A DNA stretch of 64,000 bases from Strongylocentrotus droebachiensis. Its lineage: Eukaryota; Echinodermata; Echinoidea; Camarodonta; Strongylocentrotidae. A program made the translations under genes and the position numbers. Below are positions 10,556 through 22,420 of the stretch, one piece after another. Where the stretch lies: assembly GCA_035222895.1 (NCBI GenBank), contig JAVYIG010002510.1, positions 1 to 64,000 of the forward strand, given 5' to 3'. The first letter of the stretch is position 1, and each line of letters opens with the position of its first letter. A model generated the notes under the pieces. It worked only from the letters and a program-made list of their open reading frames with translations, was not told the origin of the DNA and searched no databases.

Positions 10556-13500
10556 ATGGAGGGCGTCACCGCTCTTCTGTGGATATCCATGATCATCCCC
10601 GTGGTCATAGCCGGTACCGCACCACTTCATATCGCCGAAGAGAAGGAGGATGATAACTATTATCTGGTCGGCTTAGAGGTTTGTCCTATTTAAATGCTAT
10701 ACGTATCCCTCATTTTTCTTATCTCTTCGAAATATTATGTTATTGAAATGAATTCATACAATTAAAATGTATATTTTTTCATTTTAAGATAATTAAATAA
10801 TTTTCAAAATCAGGTGTGAATTAATTACGTGACCATCGTTTATGGTTATCATTTTTGTTCATGGGGTGGGGGGGGGGCTGAAGGTTTATGAAAACAAAAT
10901 ACATTCGTTTATTTTAAACAGAAACAAGAGTTTACTTATGATTAAACATGGCCCTGGAAATTTCAAAAATAGAGAAGTCATGATTAGTCTTGCCACTTGT
11001 GGTTCATCACTATTCATCAGGTCATGATCATAGTGTGTATACTGGTGAAACAACTTCATTATTTCTTTACAGTATTGAAGATGCATTATGTGTCTAATTT
11101 CTAGACGCTCTAATGAGAATGACAATCCTTTTGTTTCCAGCAATAGTCACGAACGAACAATTACGAACATTCTAAAGAGAGTCGATACTACATTTCTATA
11201 AACTCGCTCCGGATGCGCAGTCTTTTGTATAGACAGGATACATGCAAATGACTCTCTTTTGTATAGACATGATATTATGCAAATGGCTATTCTTTGATTC
11301 CAAGATTACGCATCTTAATTCTCTCTTTGGAATCGAAAAGCTGTGTAAGCATGGTGCAAAAGGACAATGAATGATCATTTAACACGTTTAGTGTCAGCTT
11401 ATGATTAAGTAATCGAAGAATAATAAAGGTGTGAACACCTGCAACTAATTAAGGAACTTGTCTCAAGAATACAAGTGGTGTGTATAGTGTGTCATTTCAC
11501 TATCATAGCTTTATACGCAAGAAAGCTACAAATTACTGATAAAAAGTGAATCGTTATTGCACGTTTAATAAGTTCGCGCTGAATAAGATATAAGGAAGAA
11601 AATCATATATGTATAGTACGGAATGTGCGACATGACTGTTTTTAATGTCAACCTTATATGGTTAAGAAATTTCCGATTTAAATATACATATACATGTATT
11701 ATGAAACACTGGCATAATATTTAACAGCAATAGTGAGAGCATTAGACCACTGAATTTTCGTTTGAGCGTCTAATTCTTAATTATGACGAAGAGAAGTTGA
11801 TGAAATACAGAGCATATTGTTTAGGCTTCAATATCACTTCATTTCATTTAGAGAACTAATTTAATAGATTATAAAGTATTGCCGACTTATAATCATGACT
11901 GTGTGCTATATAAAGCAAGTATATTTTATGTGATCAGATTACAATATTGTGTAATATAAACTCGTTTTCCATTGTGAACTTTCCAACAGTATATAGCTTA
12001 CCTACGATTTATTTATCATTTATGTTTGCATTATTATCAAAGTAGTTGAAAGTACACAATACCAGCTCGCAGTCGGCACTCCGATTCTAGCTGAAGATCA
12101 TTATTAATCATTTCCAAAGCAGTTGTATTCAATTACAACGATAACACACTTTTTATATACATATTGATCGTTTTAACCCTGTGTATATTCCGAAATTATT
12201 TGGCACTATTTAAAACCTTTTTCCTCCTCCTTCCTATTTCTCTTCTTTTCCTTCTTCTTTTTATTTTCTTCTCCCTTTTCTTTTTTCCTTCTTTTTCTTC
12301 CTATTCTTTTTCCCTTCCTCTTTGTTTAATTCTTCTTCCTTCTCTTTATCTTCCTCCCTCTGCTCATCATCATTATGTTTATGAATGGTACTATTTCTCT
12401 TTGTTTTTTAAATGTGCAACATGTATACAACAAGAAGTTATAATGTTGCAATCCAGTTCATATTGTGCTGCTATCTGCAGCATCTTGTGTGGATTTCTTC
12501 TTCTTCCTCCTCTTCATCATCATCATCATCATCATCATCATTATTATTATCACCTTTATCATATTATAATCGTTATCATTATCTCACCCTCTTCATCATC
12601 TTCATTCTCCTGATCGTGCATGAGAGTCATGATTGCCACTTAACAAAATGGTTATTTTCTTGTCTATCTATAATTTATTTCTGAATTTCGTTCATTCTTC
12701 GTCATACACCATGACCTCTTTTCCGTTATAAACATTACCATCATCACAACTATACTTCTTCCTTTTTTTCTCTATTCAATTTGTCAATTTCTACACTGTC
12801 CATTCAATCTTTCATTATTCCTCTTTTCTTTTGAGTCTTTTTAATAGTATATTTTCATTTAAAAAATACATTATCGTGATTATTTCTTTGTAAGTTATCA
12901 ATTTCTTATATTTTTGTTTTATTTTCATCTCAGGATGATCATGATGTGGGTGAGTGGGTCGAAGCCTTTCATGCTCACGTTCGCGAATCAACATTTGATG
13001 GGAAGATAACGGATAAAAACGATAGAATTCTTACCGCTGAACTCGACCCAGAAGCTCTATCACATGTAAGTAAAAAGTTGCTTAAGTATTTACATCGATG
13101 TTTTGAGTATTAAATATTTAATTAAGTGTCAAGGGATGCCTCGCTCAATCATCTACTGTTATTGAATCATGATTGCAAGGTACTACGAAAAGTCGACCTA
13201 TGTGCAATTTCAATACCGTATTATTGCCATTAGAATCGCATTTGAATTATGTATTATGCCACTGTAATGTTCACACATTTAAAGGGGAATCCATGCTGAT
13301 ATTAAGTTGGTTACAATAGGAGCGGAAAATGAGAGGAAAAGACAGATCAGTGAAAGTTTGAGAAAATTCCAATTAGAAATATAGAAATAAGTTGTGAATT
13401 TTTTGAAATTGCTATCAATCAAACACAAATAGACAACTCTGTGACGTATCTTGCAAACTCCCTTCTCATTTGCCCTGCATGTACTAACAAAATCAGAAAT

Positions 13501-16500
13501 GTTATTTTGCCTCAAGAACATTTTCTATCATATATCTGCACCCTTAATATAATTCAACCCCTGTACGGAAAAAATCTGATTCGTCATCAATAACGAAGAA
13601 AATAAATTCGCGAGATACATCACTGTGCATGGTGCCTATTTGTGTTTGATGGATCGCAACTTCAAAACAAAAAATCATAACTTTTTTATGTTTAATCGGA
13701 ATTCGCTCAATCTTTTACTGCAGTTCCTCTTAATTTTCTGCTTTCATTAAAAACCAACATAGTATCAGGATTTATTTCCTGTTTAGGAAGATGACGTACA
13801 TAGTAACTGACATTTCCTTACTAGGGTGATTTTTCGAAAGTTTTGTTGATCGTGTTATGAGCACTTTTCCTCCACTTGTATCGTATAAGGTCCGTGAGAT
13901 GGAAGGTGTATCGTACGTGGAGGAGGATGGTGTAGTGTCTCTCGCTGATTTGTTGATCTACAAGGAAGAGATCTTCGAGGATGGTCTTGAAAACTGGGGA
14001 CTAGACCGAATAGACCAGGAGAATCTACCACTAGATGATCGATTTGAGATATCAGGTGAGAGAAGGAGAGATAGAGAGATGGGGAGAGAGAGAGAGATGG
14101 AGATGGGGAGAGAGAGAGAGATGGAGAGAGAGAAAGAGAGAGAGATTGGGAAGCTATTGAAAACAGATTAAACAGGAAAATCATAACCTACCACTAGACG
14201 ATCACTTTGGGATATCAGGTGACGTGAGAGAGAGAAAAAAAAACAGAGAGAGAGAGAGAGAGAGGAAAAAAAAGAAGCAAACATTATGTAATGGCGTATC
14301 CAGAACAAGTACATTAGCCATAAGACAAAGGGATGTTACTACAGCACCCGGCCCAGCAATGCACGGGGTTAAGCGAATTGATATTTTTCGTTTGTCAAAG
14401 AATAGTTTTAAGTGGCAAGGCATCCCGAATCAGCACCCAATTAAAACAAAAATGACTCTAATTTTGCATGAGAGGGGGTGCGGAAAATATCGCATGTTAC
14501 ATCTTTTGTTTTATTGTGTCTTTATACGGTGCTAGGGACTGGGGGAAGTGTCTCGATGAAACAATAATATTGATACAACGACTTTGCAATAAGGACAACG
14601 ATTCATCGTCGGGGGGAGGGGGGCGTTCTCAGTGGCGGGTCCAGGGGGGGCCCCCAAAAAACGTGTAAAACACGTTAATTTTACCCTTTTTTTGGATATG
14701 GCCCCTCCCCTGGTGTTCAAGGGGGGGGGGTGCGGTTTTTCAAATTTTCGAGGACCCCCAAAAGAAATTAGTGCTCACAACCCCCCCCCCCCCCCCCCCA
14801 CTGAGCGAATTATCGGCTTGCGCGATTTTCAAATTTTCGCCGCTAAATATTTTCTCACGTATTGGGCCCCCTCCCCTACCGCCGGCTAGATCCGCCCCTG
14901 GACGTTCTTATAGGAATTTTTCGCCACATTCCTGTAAGTGGGTATGAGGCACCGTTTCACAAAACTTTTTATAAATATCAATTTACAATAGGCCTAACTG
15001 TTATATAAGCTACTGAAAATAACTGCATTCGATTGGCCGTTGCCGAGGTTGCTATTCATTGACAAAATATTTGATAGTGGTTTATTCACTTGACTCTTAA
15101 TCCAACTTGGATTAAGGGTTCGAATCCTAGTCCGACAGTAACGTATTTTGACAAGACATTAATCCACCCTGTCCACTCTCCACCCAGGTGTAAATGCACC
15201 TGGCAATTGCTGGGGTAATAGTTGCAGGGTCCCTCAGGAAGAATAGCGTTGATGCTGATGTGGTTTCCCTGGGTAAACAAAACTATTAGTATCATTATTA
15301 TTATTAGGACTCATTTCATGATCTTTAAATGCCGACTTACACGTCATTTAATTAATAATTTTGATTCAAATGCACATGAAAAACTTTGAATGAAAAGCTT
15401 CCACAATCTCTGGGGAAACTTATGCACTTTTCATGTCCTTTTTACCTTTAGGTACTGGAAGAGGAGCGCATGTTTATATCTTAGATTCTGGCATCCGAGC
15501 AACACATCATGATATCAGGGGAAGAGCTGATGCTGCTTTCGATGCATACGGTGGAAATGTAAGAATATATTAATTTATATAAAAAGTTATAGATTGTCGA
15601 AACAATAAGCATAAATGTGGGGAGGTTGAGGAAGGTGATTGGAAAGAGCAAGAGAGAGATGATGGGGGGATGGAGATGGGAGGCTTTGGATGCTTATATT
15701 TTGTAAACTTATTATCTTTTTGAATCAACGATTTGCTTCTTCAAATTAACACAGTTATCAGAAATAACCATAGTGTTGTCTTACTGGCTTATGTAGACCC
15801 TTGAATACACGTGACGTTGTTTTACAAATGGTAATTCTTAATACACATAATACATAAATGATATAGGCCTACATAGTTTTGTCAATATTGGAAACCGGTG
15901 TCCTGTATTTGACCATTAAAAAACATGAAAAAACAAAAAAGGCATTCGTTTGTTAGTAGTACTTTGGACTTTGTATTCAAATGGTATGCATTCTATCGTT
16001 TGATTCCAAGAAACACTTTGTAGTATCCATCTCTTTCTCTGTGTCCACAGATACAACAACTTTTTTCTTTATCTTTTTGTATTATTACAGGAGAAGGCTG
16101 ATTTTTTTTTTGTATCGATAGTTTATTTTCATTTTATGTTTACAAAAAAATGTTTTGAGGCTATCAATTAAAATGAGATTATAAAATCACAAAGATACAT
16201 GTAAATGTGTTTCACATCTAGTCCTGGCAAGGTTAAATGGGAATAATGCAATCTTGTTAAAACATTTGGGGGATAATTTTTAATTCGATATGGTCCTTTC
16301 TAACCGACAGGGGAGTGATATTGATGGACATGGCACTCACTGTGCTGGTATAATAGCAGGTACCAAGTATGGAGTGGCAAAAGAAGCTTATGTTCATGGT
16401 GTTAGGGTTATCAAAGAGAATCGTAAGGGCTCAGTCTCCGCAGTTGTCCGAGGTAAGCATTCAAACGGTATAAATACGCTCAAATGAATTGATATTCTTG

Positions 16501-18635
16501 TCAAACCACTTGATAATTTGATGTGAATCTTAGTAATTCCAATTATATACGTACATCGTCATGGGCGTCTCTAGAAGGACTGATTTGGAAACCCACTCAA
16601 AATCGATATATAATTACTTAATTAGGCTGGATATTTCTTATGCCACTATTAGTTCTCTAAATGCATAATGATATATATATATTTTTTAGAAATTCGGTTC
16701 CGACGGGAAAGAAAAAAATCGTAATCCCCCAATTCGTACTTACTACAGACTTTCAATACATCGTAAACGGTTTCTTATCTTGTTTCCCGTATTTATTGAT
16801 AGCCATGCATTGGGTGGCGAAGAATGGATCCCGTCCTTGTGTAGCATCCATGTCTTTCAGCGGCAAAGGTTCTAAATCCCTGGACACCATGGCTCAAGCC
16901 CTCTACGACAGCGGATGTGTATTGGCCGTGGCAGCAAGCAATGACCACGCAGACTCTTGCGCGAGGTCTCCTGCTAGAGTCAATGATGTAAGTAACAAAA
17001 TCATATGCTTTAATGTGGTATAGTCATATCACGTCTGTCTGTATAATGTCTCGTTATCACTCTCGTAGAGAAACGAATATCGAAAAAATACAACCACACA
17101 CGGAAGAAGAATTAGATGCGAGAAAAAAAAACATCCCTCGAGCCCCCCCCCCCCTCCCCCTAATTTGGCGACAAGGATAAATTAGGGTCCTCACTAATAT
17201 CCACTACAATTAAAGGAATTCAATGCTCTGCATTTCGAGTGATTTAATGACGAAACATGTGTTCTTGTGACAGGAATTTAGGGAATTAGTTAGGGAATTT
17301 AACAAACATGCGTCGTCATCACAAACCATTTAAACAAAAAAACACATAAGTAGTAAAATTATACACATTCTGTGAATTTCCTCGTTGAAACGACATTGTC
17401 CTGAATTTTGTATATTTTATTTTCTATTCGATATAACTCTTCTTGAAGCTATAAAGAAAGATAATAATCCGACCGATATTCGAAGTGGCGTTACTCAGAC
17501 ATTGGCGTCATGGGGTTGGTTAGGGACATTCATGTGCTATTTCAGCAAGTCACCTTATTAGTGTTGACGGGGGTGGGGGAGGTACGGCGATGCTCGTTTC
17601 CCCCCTCAAATCTCTTATTAATATTTCGATTTAATGATTTTGATTTCCCTCATTCTCAAGATAAGTAACGGCGGTGTCCAATGATGCAAGCAAAACATTT
17701 TCAGATTTAGACAGGTGCATTGTTTATTTTTAAAATATTTGTTGGAGTTTTATTTTCTGTTTGCTTTAGTCACAATAATGTCAGGAATTGGACCAACCCC
17801 CCATCCCCCAGACCCGCCCCGCCCCGCCCCCCCCCCCAAAAAAAAATCCTTGATCTGCTGCCATATTGACTGTGATCCGCAGGTCCAAACTCCATACGAC
17901 CTAATATTCTATCTCTTTCCTCTCCAGGTGATAACTGTCGGTGCGACCAACGAAAGAGACTATCGCAGCTTTTTCTCCGATTTCGGCAAGTGTGTTGATA
18001 TTTTCGCCCCCGGTGAGCATATACGTAGCCTCGATTACCACTCCGATGACGCCCACATTAGCATGAGCGGTACGTCGATGGCCACGCCCTTCGTCTCAGG
18101 TATGAAGTTTAAATGATTCAATTAATCGACTAAACCAACATGGGTCAGTATTACTGGCAATATTGTTGATGACTTAGTGTTCATTTCCTTTTTTAAATTT
18201 TTTTATTCTTCCTTTTTTGTTATTGTTTTTGCAAATGCATTATATTAGTGCATTTAGATATCCTTAATCCAAGAGTAAATTCAGACTTAGACCTTAAAGG
18301 CGTCTATATTGACCGCAGGATACACATCACAATATACCAAGCTCATGGGCTTAATGAGGAAGAAAATAATTATGAGCAAATTCCATTTCCACATGATGTT
18401 TTTGTATTTTGTAAAGGGTTTCAAGGCTGTTGATTAATCAAAAGCTATCTATTCTTTTTCCCCATTTGATCTTGTTTTAGGTGCAGCCGCCGTGCTCAGC
18501 GGAAGAGGCTACAAACATGATGAAGTCAAAGCAAAAATGATGGACTTAGCGTCAAAAGGTGTCGTAAAGTCGAAAGGCAAAGATTCCCCAAACAGGCTGC
18601 TCCATCTGGATACCTTTCGCAACGTTGATCTGTAA
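10556..18635 (+). CDS. Secreted proteinase K-like subtilisin (S8A), 393 aa, 8 exons
   Basis: Exons: 10556-10678, 12934-13065, 13890-14055, 15452-15558, 16311-16452, 16803-16987, 17928-18099, 18481-18635. All introns are GT-AG and the phases join cleanly to 393 codons plus TAA. Residues 1-20 form a hydrophobic signal peptide (start MEGVTALLW; an in-frame upstream ATG lacks this). Residues about 36-103 match an I9 propeptide inhibitor domain, and the mature domain should start near the ENWGLDRID stretch at residue 119. The catalytic set is complete: Asp152 (ILDSGI), His183 (DGHGTHCAG), oxyanion Asn270 (AASNDHAD), Ser335 (SGTSMATP). Overall it resembles proteinase K/aqualysin more than furin-type convertases and has no C-terminal extra domain. 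One oddity: the usual TPHVAG after the Ser reads TPFVSG. It should be an endopeptidase processed in the secretory route, with unknown substrate. Introns contain a SINE (15.1 kb), a hAT MITE (14.6 kb) and GA repeats. Confidence 0.93.
13273..13560. repeat. MITE-like fragment in subtilase intron 2
   Basis: Starts TTTAAAGGGGAATCCA, like one end of the TTAA-flanked MITEs elsewhere in the window, and continues with A-rich sequence to a TGTGACGTA word near 13440. The opposite end was not found, so boundaries are approximate. Confidence 0.35.
14083..14275 (+). repeat. GA-rich microsatellite with a partial copy of exon 3
   Basis: (GA)n-type repeats at about 14060-14151 and 14224-14272 flank a stretch (14171-14223) that repeats the 3' end of subtilase exon 3 and its donor: CTACCACTAGA, GATATCAGGTGA. 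The copy is diverged and lies within intron 3. Confidence 0.75.
14630..14900. mobile_element. hAT-type MITE with 8-bp target duplication
   Basis: Inverted ends CAGTGGCGGGTCCAG and CTAGATCCGCCCCTG bound a 271-bp G/C-run-rich element. The flanks GGCGTTCT (14622-14629) and GACGTTCT (14901-14908) match at 7 of 8 positions, as expected for an aged hAT target site duplication. It lies inside intron 3 of the subtilase gene and has no coding capacity. Confidence 0.8.
15076..15303 (+). mobile_element. tRNA-derived SINE, 5' truncated
   Basis: Contains a Pol III B box GGTTCGAATCC (15117-15127). A SINE body follows with CTCTCCACCCAGGTGTAAATG, shared with the copy at 58.9 kb, and it ends in an ATT-rich tail. 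It is in subtilase intron 3, in the same orientation as the gene. Confidence 0.65.
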
Positions 18636-19510
18636 ATGATGAAAATAGATATGTTAACAACTCTTGGAGATAAGCGGGAGAATTTGTGCCTTATGAATTA
18701 CACTGCAAGAGCAAAAGACATTTTGAAAATATTTACTAAATTTTAAGCCGCCACTGGTTTACATAAGCTGGATCTATTTAATTCATTATAATAATAACAG
18801 AGAGGGGTTTGTCCACAGTACAATAGATAGCTTATAGCATACATACACAAATTATATTTCTTTAAAGGCTCTTGAAATGTGCATTTTATGTAAAACGCAA
18901 ATACTTTTGCGTACATTGTAATTTTTTATTTATGCAACGTTATTCATTTTGTCTATCACACTTTTAATTGAACAGTAAATGTTTTAATTAATATTAGAAT
19001 GACCAAATTGCAAAGAAGAATGGCTTATTTCCATGCGACAAAAGGTAAACCCAGGTTTGGTAAGAAACCTAATCAGTCTTTAATTTTTATTTCGAAAAGA
19101 CAAACGGAAAGGGAACTTCAAATCCACTTATTTGTTTGGGACGGTGGGTCAAGATGTGTGTTACAACATTTTTTATTTTTTTATTTTTTATTTTTTGGGC
19201 GGGGGCACCAACACAAAGGGACACCTACAAAGGAAAGCCTCAAAGTGAAGATATGCAATTTGTTGACGTTGGTATATACCCTTGGGGTTGATTTTATTTT
19301 ATTTTATTTTATATATATATATTTCTGTTGATTTTCTTTTTCTTTTGCATTTTAACAAATATTATAACAAACAAATCATTGCAAATTGTATACATGACAA
19401 AAGAGTATAATCATGTAGAATAAAGTAAGGTTGGCTGTAACTAATGGAAAACATGAAACAGGAGGGTTGACAAAGTAAGCAAAGCTTGGTACTACCTCGC
19501 TAGTCATAAG
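18636..19510. other. 3' flank of subtilase gene, no further gene
   Basis: AT-rich sequence after the TAA stop. The 3' UTR and poly(A) site should be here but no single signal is convincing. Nothing else recognised. Confidence 0.4.
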
Positions 19511-19810
19511 GGCCGATATTCATAACGCGGAACTTCCTAGACGTATAGGACCGCTATTCATAAAACGGAAAGGGGGTCACTATTCATAAACTTTAGGCAA
19601 AAAGACCGTTATTCATAAAGACCGCTATTCATGAAACGGAAAGGGGTCACTATTCATAAAGGCATAAGGATCGTTATTCATAATGTGAGATGAGGGTCGC
19701 TATTTATGACATGGAGAAGGGGCCGCATAAATTGTATCTGGGGTCACTACTCATGAGGACTGCTATTCATATTCAAATTATGAATAGCGGTCCTTATGAA
19801 TAGCGAGCGG
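19511..19810. repeat. Degenerate short tandem array (GCTATTCATAAA words) with inverted end
   Basis: About ten copies of GGTCGCTATTCATAAA-like words, roughly every 25-35 bp, interleaved with CGGAAAGG. At 19770-19805 the same word appears in reverse (TTATGAATAGCGGTCC twice), so the array folds back at its right end. No coding meaning. Confidence 0.7.
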
Positions 19811-19869
19811 AACCCTTTAATCCTGCATTGTGATTACAAAATGTTTCCCCCAAGAAAATACACATACAA

Positions 19870-19930
19870 AAAAATCGAGGGGGGGGGGGCCAGTTAACCC
19901 CCCCCCCCCCCCCTGCGTACGCTCCTGATC
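19870..19930. mobile_element. Transposon end with G and C runs
   Basis: A G run, a short gap and a long C run are followed by CTGCGTACGCTCCTG. The reverse complement starts CAGGAGCGTACGCAGG, like the end at 46376 (CAGGCGCGTATGCAGG). The partner end was not identified. Confidence 0.4.
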
Positions 19931-20099
19931 CATCGTGTGTGTGGTCTAACTGCATTATGCAATCTACTTATACTTTCAATTACAATACGTTACAGTGAAA
20001 TAACTCGAGCAGTCATTGCTTGGTGAAAAGTTGTTATCATTCATTATTTTCATTCCCTCGCAATTAACCTACAAGAAGTATAATACACGTTTTCTTTTG

Positions 20100-20490
20100 T
20101 CTAAAATCGTCTCGGATTTTCTGCCTTTCAGCTGCTTTTTCTTTTCCAAGAAAATTTTACTTTAGTAAACCTCGTGTCTACTCCGATGTCAACTCTTTTT
20201 TTATGGTCGTCGCCCTTTTTACAAATCTTCTGCTGAACTTTGGAACAAACTACCTTTACCTGTAAAAAAAAAAAAAATTGTCGGACTTTCAACCAATTCA
20301 AAACTTTCACTCAATTTTTCTTCTTCGATGATTAACTTACTCTGTACACATTGATGTATATTTCATATGGTTTATTTTGTAATTTTTTGTTAAATATACT
20401 GTTTGTCATTGTATTTTGTTTGTTCTATAGCGCTTATATAGAGACTTCGGTGAAAAGCTTTATAAGCACCGTTTTATTATTATCAATTAT
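20100..20490 (+). mobile_element. 3' end of a decayed LINE (non-LTR retrotransposon)
   Basis: Around 20195-20310 one frame reads YGRRPFYKSSAELWNKLP, then a FNQFKTFTQFFFF-like stretch. This matches the conserved extreme C-terminus of many CR1/L2-like LINE reverse transcriptases (GxRxFxxxAPxLWNxLP...FKxxLKxxLF). Upstream coding sequence is shifted or lost, so only a degenerate tail remains. It is followed by an AT-rich 3' UTR-like stretch and an ATT-rich tail near 20470-20490. Confidence 0.5.
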
Positions 20491-21640
20491 ATTTTATTAG
20501 TCTAATATGAAGAGTAATATTAGTAGTTTCATAATAGATTTACTTCAAAACTATAAAAAAAACTATGATTAGGCCTATAAAACATGGACCCTGGTTAGAA
20601 CAACGTCGTTATTCAACTACATGTAACACGGTATACATACCCCTATAAATTAGATATTGGTAAATTATATTTTTGAAAAGTAGAACATTATGATAAATGG
20701 TTTGACATTATAGATATCGATTGATAAAATATCAGGTGTTATGGTTATGATGGGCTTATGGTCGGGTTTTATGGTTATGATGGGCTTCGCAGCGGATCAT
20801 GCTTGGTTACAAGTAAATAATTTAAAAAAAATACTTTGACAAATTACAAAGGTCTCAGTATTAGAAGTAACCTACCTTCAATAAAAATTGAATTCTAGTA
20901 AAATGAGAATAATATTTTTTTTTTGTTGAATGAAATTCACTTTATAGTTACTTACATTACTTGTTTACAACGTACAAGTCACTTGGAGTGATTAAACCAT
21001 TTACTAAAGTAAATATACTTTACTTTACTTCTTTACGAAAGGATGGTCGAGCTCATAAGAGGAGTCTAAAATGTGTTTTGCATTCATATTTTTACTTCAA
21101 GTTTTCTTTTATTTTAAGGTATATAATTATAAAGAAGATAATTTGTATTTACGATAATAGTTTACTGATATATAAGATGACGATTTCATTTATTGAATAT
21201 TAGGGATTTCTTCTTTTTATCTTTTAAGTTCTCGAACTCATTCGTTAAAATATATTCCATGTAAATTAACATTTTTTTCATTACCAGTCGTTATCTCTTT
21301 ATTTTCTCTACCACGACTTGAGTATATACGATCATGATCATTCTTTGTGTGCAAACTATTATCTTCCGTTTTAGTTCATTAAAACAAGCTTAAAAAACAA
21401 ACACATTAAGGACTGTCCTAATGGTGAATGAGTTTTCAGCTGCCATTTCTTACATTGTAGGAAATGGCAGAACATTACACAAATTTAATGTTAGCAGAAC
21501 AATAATGTTCTTGTCAATGCCCTTACTCTACCAATCAGAATTATCAAAATGATAAGGTTTAAAACAAAAAGCATAAGAACACCCATGGTATCTGAAATTG
21601 CAGTAGAAATACTGGAAGGTAGTGCATGGTTTTCTAAACT
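20491..21640. other. AT-rich intergenic 5' of H2B
   Basis: No gene or clear repeat. A hairpin-like pair, GCTGCCATTTCTTACA and TGTAGGAAATGGCAG, lies at about 21438-21470. Confidence 0.4.
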
Positions 21641-21643
21641 CTC

Positions 21644-21856
21644 AACCGTCATTTTTCTTTGCAAACATTCGGCAAAGATTCAAGACAGCAGGAAGAGCCC
21701 GCCTAATATTATTGAGCCATTAACGGACCCTCATTTGAATATCGATCCGTTTTCTAACTGAAACTAACCGTCATTTTCTTTGCAAACATATTCGGCAAAC
21801 ATTCAGGCCAGCCCGGCTTGACCAGTCAACGGACCCTCATTTGAATATCGATCCGT
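21644..21856 (+). promoter_or_regulatory. Duplicated upstream module of histone H2B
   Basis: Two direct copies lie 130-340 bp before the H2B ATG: 21644-21750 and 21766-21856. Each has AACCGTCATTTTTCTTT-like sequence with TTTGCAAACA and TTCGGCAAA. Each ends in an identical 27-bp block (21724-21750, 21830-21856) that contains CTCATTTGAATATCGATCCG. A promoter role is inferred from position and duplication. Confidence 0.55.
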
Positions 21857-21863
21857 AACCTTC

Positions 21864-21930
21864 ATTTGCATAGTACTCTTCGATCGACATCTGATCCGGA
21901 TAACCTGGCGGGGTTGGGATTGTTATAAAT
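21864..21930 (+). promoter_or_regulatory. H2B core promoter: octamer and TATA box
   Basis: The octamer ATTTGCAT sits at 21864-21871, the classic Oct-binding site of H2B promoters. TATAAAT sits at 21924-21930. A likely start TTCAGTT near 21953-21959 is the expected 25-30 bp further on and gives a short leader before the ATG at 21988. Confidence 0.85.
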
Positions 21931-21987
21931 ACCTGCCAGCGCTCAGTGGCTCTTCAGTTGATCCCATCGACATACCAAACAAACAAT

Positions 21988-22359
21988 ATGCCTGCCAAGA
22001 CAAGTGGAAAGGGAGCCAAGAAGGCCGGCCAGGCTAAGGTCGGACGTGTAGCTGGAGATAAGAAGAGGAAGAGGAAGCGAAAGGAGAGCTACGGAATCTA
22101 CATCTACAAGGTTCTGAAGCAGGTCCACCCCGACACTGGTATCTCCAGCAAGGCCATGTCCATCATGAACAGCTTCGTCAACGATGTCTTTGAGCGCATC
22201 GCCAATGAATCTTCCCGTCTTGCCAAATACAACAAGAAATCCACCATCAGCAGCCGAGAGATCCAGACCGCTGTCAGACTCCTCCTCCCCGGAGAGCTGG
22301 CCAAGCACGCCGTCTCTGAGGGCACCAAGGCTGTCACCAAGTACACCACCTCCAAGTAA
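21988..22359 (+). CDS. Histone H2B, replication-dependent
   Basis: Complete intronless H2B of 123 residues. A Lys/Ala/Gly-rich N-tail (residues 1-32, ending [11 protein letters not shown]) is followed by the histone fold ([19 protein letters not shown] through the C-terminal helix ending AVTKYTTSK). The C-terminal AVTKYTxxK contains the conserved ubiquitination Lys. The N-tail lacks the repeated SPKK-type motifs of sperm-specific sea urchin H2B, so it looks like an embryonic or somatic (perhaps late-type) variant. It pairs with H2A in the nucleosome core. The start is fixed by MPAK and the short leader. It is GC-rich compared with its AT-rich surroundings, as expected for a highly expressed histone. 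No other histone gene lies beside it; the nearest is H2A 13 kb downstream on the same strand. Confidence 0.98.
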   Translation: MPAKTSGKGAKKAGQAKVGRVAGDKKRKRKRKESYGIYIYKVLKQVHPDTGISSKAMSIMNSFVNDVFERIANESSRLAKYNKKSTISSREIQTAVRLLLPGELAKHAVSEGTKAVTKYTTSK

Positions 22360-22385
22360 ATTGGTTCCCACCACATTTACTAAAC

Positions 22386-22420
22386 GGCTCTTTTCAGAGC
22401 CACCACATTTCCAAGAAAGA
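22386..22420 (+). promoter_or_regulatory. H2B mRNA 3' stem-loop and histone downstream element
   Basis: GGCTCTTTTCAGAGCC (22386-22401) is the canonical 6-bp stem with 4-nt loop, 26 nt after the stop codon. CCAAGAAAGA (22411-22420) is the U7-pairing purine element of sea urchin type. Together they give a non-polyadenylated, S-phase mRNA end. Confidence 0.97.

Noticed and set aside
12164-12684. Ser- and Leu/Phe-rich frames in subtilase intron 1
   Set aside because: Come from TCC/TCT and CAT repeats within the intron.
13855-14184. Ser/Leu-rich minus-strand frame
   Set aside because: Antisense of subtilase exon 3 plus a GA microsatellite.
18999-19331. 110-residue plus-strand frame after the subtilase
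   Set aside because: No homology, ends in T-rich low complexity, and the subtilase already has a complete stop and family-length C-terminus.
21943-22374. 143-residue minus-strand frame over H2B
   Set aside because: Shadow of the histone codons; the sense strand encodes an unmistakable H2B. The same holds for the minus-strand frame over H2A (35559-35951).
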